Source: Lota lota (lineage: Eukaryota; Chordata; Actinopteri; Gadiformes; Lotidae). Taken from it: 64,000 nucleotides of DNA. Shown piece after piece: positions 56,250 through 64,000 of this stretch. Position 1 is the stretch's first letter, and each line of letters opens with the position of its first letter. The translations under genes and the position numbers were made by a program. The notes below the pieces were generated by a model, which was not told the origin of the DNA, searched no databases, and saw only the letters and a list, made by a program, of their open reading frames with translations. The stretch spans positions 1,869,501 through 1,933,500 of the forward strand of contig JACYXH010000477.1 in the NCBI GenBank assembly GCA_026745465.1, in the 5' to 3' direction.

Positions 56250-59200
56250 CTGGAAAAAGAAGCAAAGAGGAGGATGAGTTGAAACCAGCTCCAAGATCAG
56301 TTAAACTGCTCCATTCAATAAGCGAGGACCATAGGTTGCCTCCTCTTTCAGACGGTCAGCAGACAAAAGCAACAGCTTAGAAGAGGACTTTAACAGATAA
56401 ACAACCACCAGCAAAGACCTCTGCCCTCTATCCAGGCCTCACCCATGACTTTCCCAGGTGTGTGTTGAATGTGTCTGCTGGCTGTGCCATGCGCTCGTAT
56501 CCCCCTCAGCACCATCACCCTCTACCCCCGTTGGTCAAAGCCCTCAAACTGTCACTCTCAGCACAAAATGCTGGGGCTTGGTGTCAGGCTGGGCCTCCAC
56601 TAATGTAAATCTCTGGCGGCCACTCGTTCGGGAGTGCACTCTCCATGCAAAGCATTCCGCTACCCTGTGGGGGGCGGGGGGTGGGGGGTGGGGGGGGCTA
56701 AGCTAAAGTTAGTGAAGCCCCAAATACAAGTGTCATATTTGGAAGACAGCATAGTATAAACTTCATATGTATGTAATTAATACATATAAACTTCATATGT
56801 ATAGACTTCATAGGTACAGCCTTAATATACACTAGGTTTTAGCAAATGGTAATGTTTTAGCTATAGTTTGCTATAGCAAAATCCAATCTTTTTTCTACAT
56901 TTTTATTCTCAAAGCGCAATTGCTTGCTCTGCTTCTTAGTTTACAGAGTCACAAAACCAAGTAGGGTCACGGACAAACATAAAATCAGAGGTTGTCTAGT
57001 AGGTCTTGTGACATTAGAAAGAATGAAGTGATATGAAGCGAACACCAGGGGCACCAGTGAGCATAATGAATAAGCACCAATGTGTTTCTTTCTAGAAAAT
57101 CACCTTTATTAAAATAAAGTTTTTTCTTGTTTGATGGTGGATGACTAACGCTGGTTAGGAAGACATACCTTTTTGAGAAATGATATTCCAAAAATCCTGA
57201 ACCATTTAGGAATAATACAAAACAATGTGTGTGCTATTTGCACTGTAGCAGGCAATAATACATACACATCTGGAATTGACAGATTCTCATTTAAGACTCC
57301 ATTCACCCTGATGCATTCTACCTGCAAAACAACTATGCCCCTAGTGTTCAAGCATGGTACTGCAATATTTTTCGGTTATATTAAATTTAACAGAAATGTT
57401 CTGAATTCCCCTATACGTGACTGTTAATTCTGTCAGGCAGACAATAGTGCGCCCTTACCATTAGGTGGGGTCCTTTATCTTTTGTAAACATAGTCCCAAG
57501 AAGTGCAACACTCTAGTTCGTTCCAGCACGTTACATGGAGCAAGTGTGTGTGTGCGTTCTTGAAAAGTGAGTCATGTTTATATTGACATTTATGAATGAG
57601 AACAGTACAGTTCATTTATAAAGCAATGTTGTATTAATAAGTTTCACCTTAACTGTTGTTTTGACGTGTTAGGCAACTTTACAGCGCTCGGTGCAACCAC
57701 ATGACAATTCGTTATGCTCGCGCTGCCGCATATGGTGCACTGTTGATCATTTATATTCAGTATAGAGGCATACGCATTTACGTTCATTTCAGTAATTACT
57801 GTCGCTCACATGTATATTGATGTAATGGAAATTATTTGTTCTATGGTTGTAGCCAGTCATTTAATGTACTTCTATTCGTTTCCATTTTTGTTTCCTTTAC
57901 AAATACCACACATACTTAATCCTGTATGCCCAAACCCACATAAAAAGGACATCCCATCTCTCTCTCTGCCTCCGTCTACTCCTTACCCGCTGTGGATCGA
58001 GCAATCCACCTAAGATAAAAAAGCATCCTTCAGTTCTCAAACAAGAAATGTACTTGCTCTCTCTATTTAATTATCTCTCTTAAATACTTTCGAAGATCTA
58101 CAGTGGATAACAGTCTTGGCTTAAACGGCTTGCCTGGTTAACTTAGTAGCATACAAAGCCAGTCTCAGTTTCCCAGAACGGGGAGATATTGCCATCTATG
58201 CTTTCTGGTTTTGGGTAATGTTTAAAAAGCGATAATGATGGAGGGGGCCAATCTGCTGCCAGAACAGCATGTTCCGCCAGACTATAAAACATCGCTCTCT
58301 AGGTGGTTAAATCTCTCCGTGGAATACCTCATCTCATTCTATTAGAAAGCAACCCCGTCAAAGGCTACCTCACCTGATCAGGTTTCCAAGGAAAACATGT
58401 CTATAGAATTGTGACCATGGGACTTTGACTCACCCACCTCAAATACATATTAAGTTTGATGGTACGTTGCTACTTGTTACCCAGTAAACAGCCACTTGTG
58501 CCTGTTTAAATTTAAATTGACAATCTGGAAGCAATAGGAAATTAAATAAAACATACATCAAAATAGAATCATTAAATAGAAAAGATCTGCAATCTCTGTA
58601 CGATAAAATAAGATAAAATGTAGTTAATAAATCCCTGAAGGGGTTTTCGTGTTCAGAGACGATATTAAAAACTAGAAATAGTAAAATTTCTGAAATGTAC
58701 AGTATAGTGACGTGAGGTAGTGCTGTAGTTTTATGGTGGCCACTCAGGTGTTAAATGTTGCTTCTTGGGTGTTTGTATATTTGCTAGGGTGTTATTTTCA
58801 CGACTCGCACCATGAAAATGATTCCCTTTTTAATTAGTTGTATGGTGCCACATTTGTTCATTACGTTGAAAGTATCTTTCACATGTATTTTAAACTTTTA
58901 TTCAGTCAAATGCATTTATAGTCTCTTTATTGATGCACATTTTGTCATGATAGGATATTAATGAATACCGTGCATAATCAGTCAAAACGGATCTCACGTC
59001 TGCACATAAACTGGCCACTGGTTGATTTCAACGATTAATTACGGTATATTATATTAGTCTATATTATAGTATATAAGGTTGTAGCCTTTATTTTCTGTCA
59101 AATTGAATGCAGAATCATGTTCTGAAAAGTTAATTTGTTGGTAGAGGCGGTCTGTCATTTAGCGGAGACGCTGCGCTTCGCCTATAGACAGCAGTGGGAA

Positions 59201-59480
59201 ACCCTGATAAGCTAATCGATTACTTCCAAGCATTTGAACAACGCAAAAGTCACCAAAAAGTAGGCATCATTGAGCCACATATATATTATAAATACAATAT
59301 ATATAATTTGACGAGCAGCCGACGATGGGTCTGGCCTGACGAATCTGATTCAACTATGCCAAATCTTAGTTGATGACCCCCCGGATGTTTATGTATGCAA
59401 GTACCCAATTATGTTTACGATGTATGCGTATTTTTAGGTATGTCAACGTTATAGGTGTACTTAAACATACGCATACATCG
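56250..59480 (-). other. plekha7 upstream intron, part 1
   Basis: I searched the minus strand for the first half of WW2 and for WW1 and found neither. A G-rich run lies at 56668-56698 (four or more G-runs of six or more). Otherwise the sequence is unremarkable and AT-rich. Confidence 0.6.
56668..56698 (+). other. G-rich run, potential G-quadruplex
   Basis: tggggggcggggggtggggg followed by gtggggggg contains four G-runs of at least six separated by single bases, an ideal quadruplex pattern on the plus strand (template strand for plekha7). Confidence 0.8.
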
Positions 59481-59489
59481 TAAACGTAT

Positions 59490-59790
59490 GTGTACGTTTG
59501 TAAGTGTATGTATGTATGTATACCTATGTGTATGTATGTCACTTATGTGTACGCAAGTTTATGTATGTATGTGTACGTATACTTAGGTATGTATACGTAT
59601 ATGTATGAACGTTTGTTAGCGTATGTGTACAGATTTTTGTGTTCGTATATATGTATGAGTATGTATATTTGGCTATGTTTACATATGCATACGTATTTAT
59701 GTGTACTTATGTATGTGTATGTATATCTATGTTTACGTATGTATATGTGTAAATGTATGTTTGTGTACGTATGTAGGTGTACATGTTCTA
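59490..59790. repeat. degenerate (GTATGTAC)n / (TATG)n repeat
   Basis: About 300 bp of tatgtatg, gtacgtat and tgtatgtgtacg units. The 121-codon open frame across it (Met/Tyr/Val/Cys-only composition) is a product of the repeat, not a gene. Confidence 0.92.
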
Positions 59791-59945
59791 GGTGGTTCCT
59801 AGGGTGTTTTGGGTGGTTGCTAGGGTATTTTTTAATGGCTTCTTGGGTGTTGTAGATGGTTGCTATGGTGTTGAGGGTGGTTGCTAGAGTTTCTATGTTG
59901 TTTTAATTGTGTTCTAGGTAGTTGCTAGTGTGTTCTTGGTTTAAA
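59785..59945 (+). repeat. minisatellite of ggtggttgctagggtgttt units
   Basis: About eight degenerate units of roughly 20 bp with gtggttgctaggg and tgtt. A weaker related stretch is at 58735-58795. Confidence 0.85.
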
Positions 59946-63539
<3,594 letters not shown>

Positions 63540-63540
<1 letters not shown>

Positions 63541-64000
63541 AAATATGTGCAGGAGGCCTCTATCAGACACCAGGTACTTCGAAGCACCATGTCTTGCAAA
63601 GACCTCCAAGGTGAACTGCCACAGCTGCGGTAGCCTCTCTAACTGGGCAGATCTAAACCGACTTTGTTAAGTAATCAGTGAAAACAAGGATGTACTCCTT
63701 TCCACGTGCTGATATTGGTAGGGGTCCAACAAAGTCCACACCAGCAAACTCCCAGGGGTGGGAGGCGAGAACTGGCTGCATGTAACACCCTGGCATTGTA
63801 TTGCTTGGCTAAGCGAGTTGGCATGTTTCACAAGAGAGGACATATTTCTTCACTTCCCCTCTCATTCCTGGCTATTAAACAAGTTTCTGTAGTCGACCAA
63901 GAGTCTTAGCAACGCCCAAGTGTCCGGCCATTGGGTGATCATGGAAGTACTGAGCAACGCCCAAGTGTCCGGCCATTGGGTGATCATGGAAGTACTGCAG
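63540..64000 (-). pseudogene. Ty3/gypsy integrase fragment, broken
   Basis: The minus strand shows the integrase zinc finger (HDHPMAGHLGVA, then LSCETCQLA) followed by the core start HPWEFAGVDFVGPLPISARG and YILVFTDYLTK. Two or more in-frame stops interrupt it. It is from a different gypsy lineage than the element at 1-3120 (VDFVGPL versus VDIMGPF). The element continues beyond the right edge. A 45-bp tandem duplication lies at 63908-63997. Confidence 0.88.
63908..63997. repeat. 45-bp tandem duplication inside the integrase fragment
   Basis: Two identical 45-bp copies, 63908-63952 and 63953-63997, each starting agcaacgcccaagtgtccgg. The length is 15 codons, so the duplication kept the reading frame and repeats the HDHPMAGHLG zinc-finger segment. 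Confidence 0.97.

Noticed and set aside
59490-59855. 121-codon open frame rich in Met, Tyr, Val and Cys
   Set aside because: It is produced by the tatg/gtac repeat. No domain, no splice context, and composition dictated by the repeat.

Overview
The window looks like teleost fish nuclear DNA. It carries a 24-exon stretch of one vertebrate gene, plekha7, on the minus strand. The introns are filled with fish-type repeats: DIRS and Ty3/gypsy retrotransposons, a Tc1-like transposon, an L2/Rex-like LINE end, tRNA-derived SINEs, MITEs and long CA, GA and TC microsatellites. I cannot name the species.

Layout. 1-3120: 3' end of a Ty3/gypsy element (broken pol plus 3' LTR). 3696-5350: a fold-back (palindromic) DNA element. 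About 5390-10600: a decayed minus-strand DIRS-like tyrosine-recombinase retroelement. 10600-10945: an interspersed repeat found again, inverted, at 40.7-41.1 kb. 11546-56249: plekha7 exons, minus strand, running from the second half of WW domain 2 (56.2 kb), through the PH domain (42.6-34.0 kb), the long proline/serine-rich middle (32.6-27.7 kb), the coiled coil (26.9-19.5 kb) and the C-terminal long-isoform exons (19.3-11.5 kb). 56250-64000: the intron upstream of the first visible exon, with simple repeats and a broken gypsy integrase at the window's right edge.

The 24 exons have GT-AG boundaries, join in one frame and total about 4.03 kb (about 1,340 codons). The first exons (WW1 and the start of WW2) lie to the right of the window. 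The terminal exon was not found; it is either left of the window or beyond the retroelements at 0-10.6 kb. In mammals the protein is an adherens-junction scaffold: the WW domains bind PDZD11, the PH domain binds phosphoinositides, and the rest binds p120-catenin and links junctions to microtubule minus ends.

No new multi-gene system is visible. The observations most worth a second look are about splicing and repeats: an in-frame alternative acceptor inside the PH domain that coincides with an internal sequence duplication, CU-repeat tracts on both sides of a PH-domain exon, a perfect 23-bp hairpin at 46.3 kb, a 50-bp tandem amplification of a SINE head, two newly delimited MITE-like elements, and a 78-bp Tc1 deletion derivative near its parent copy.
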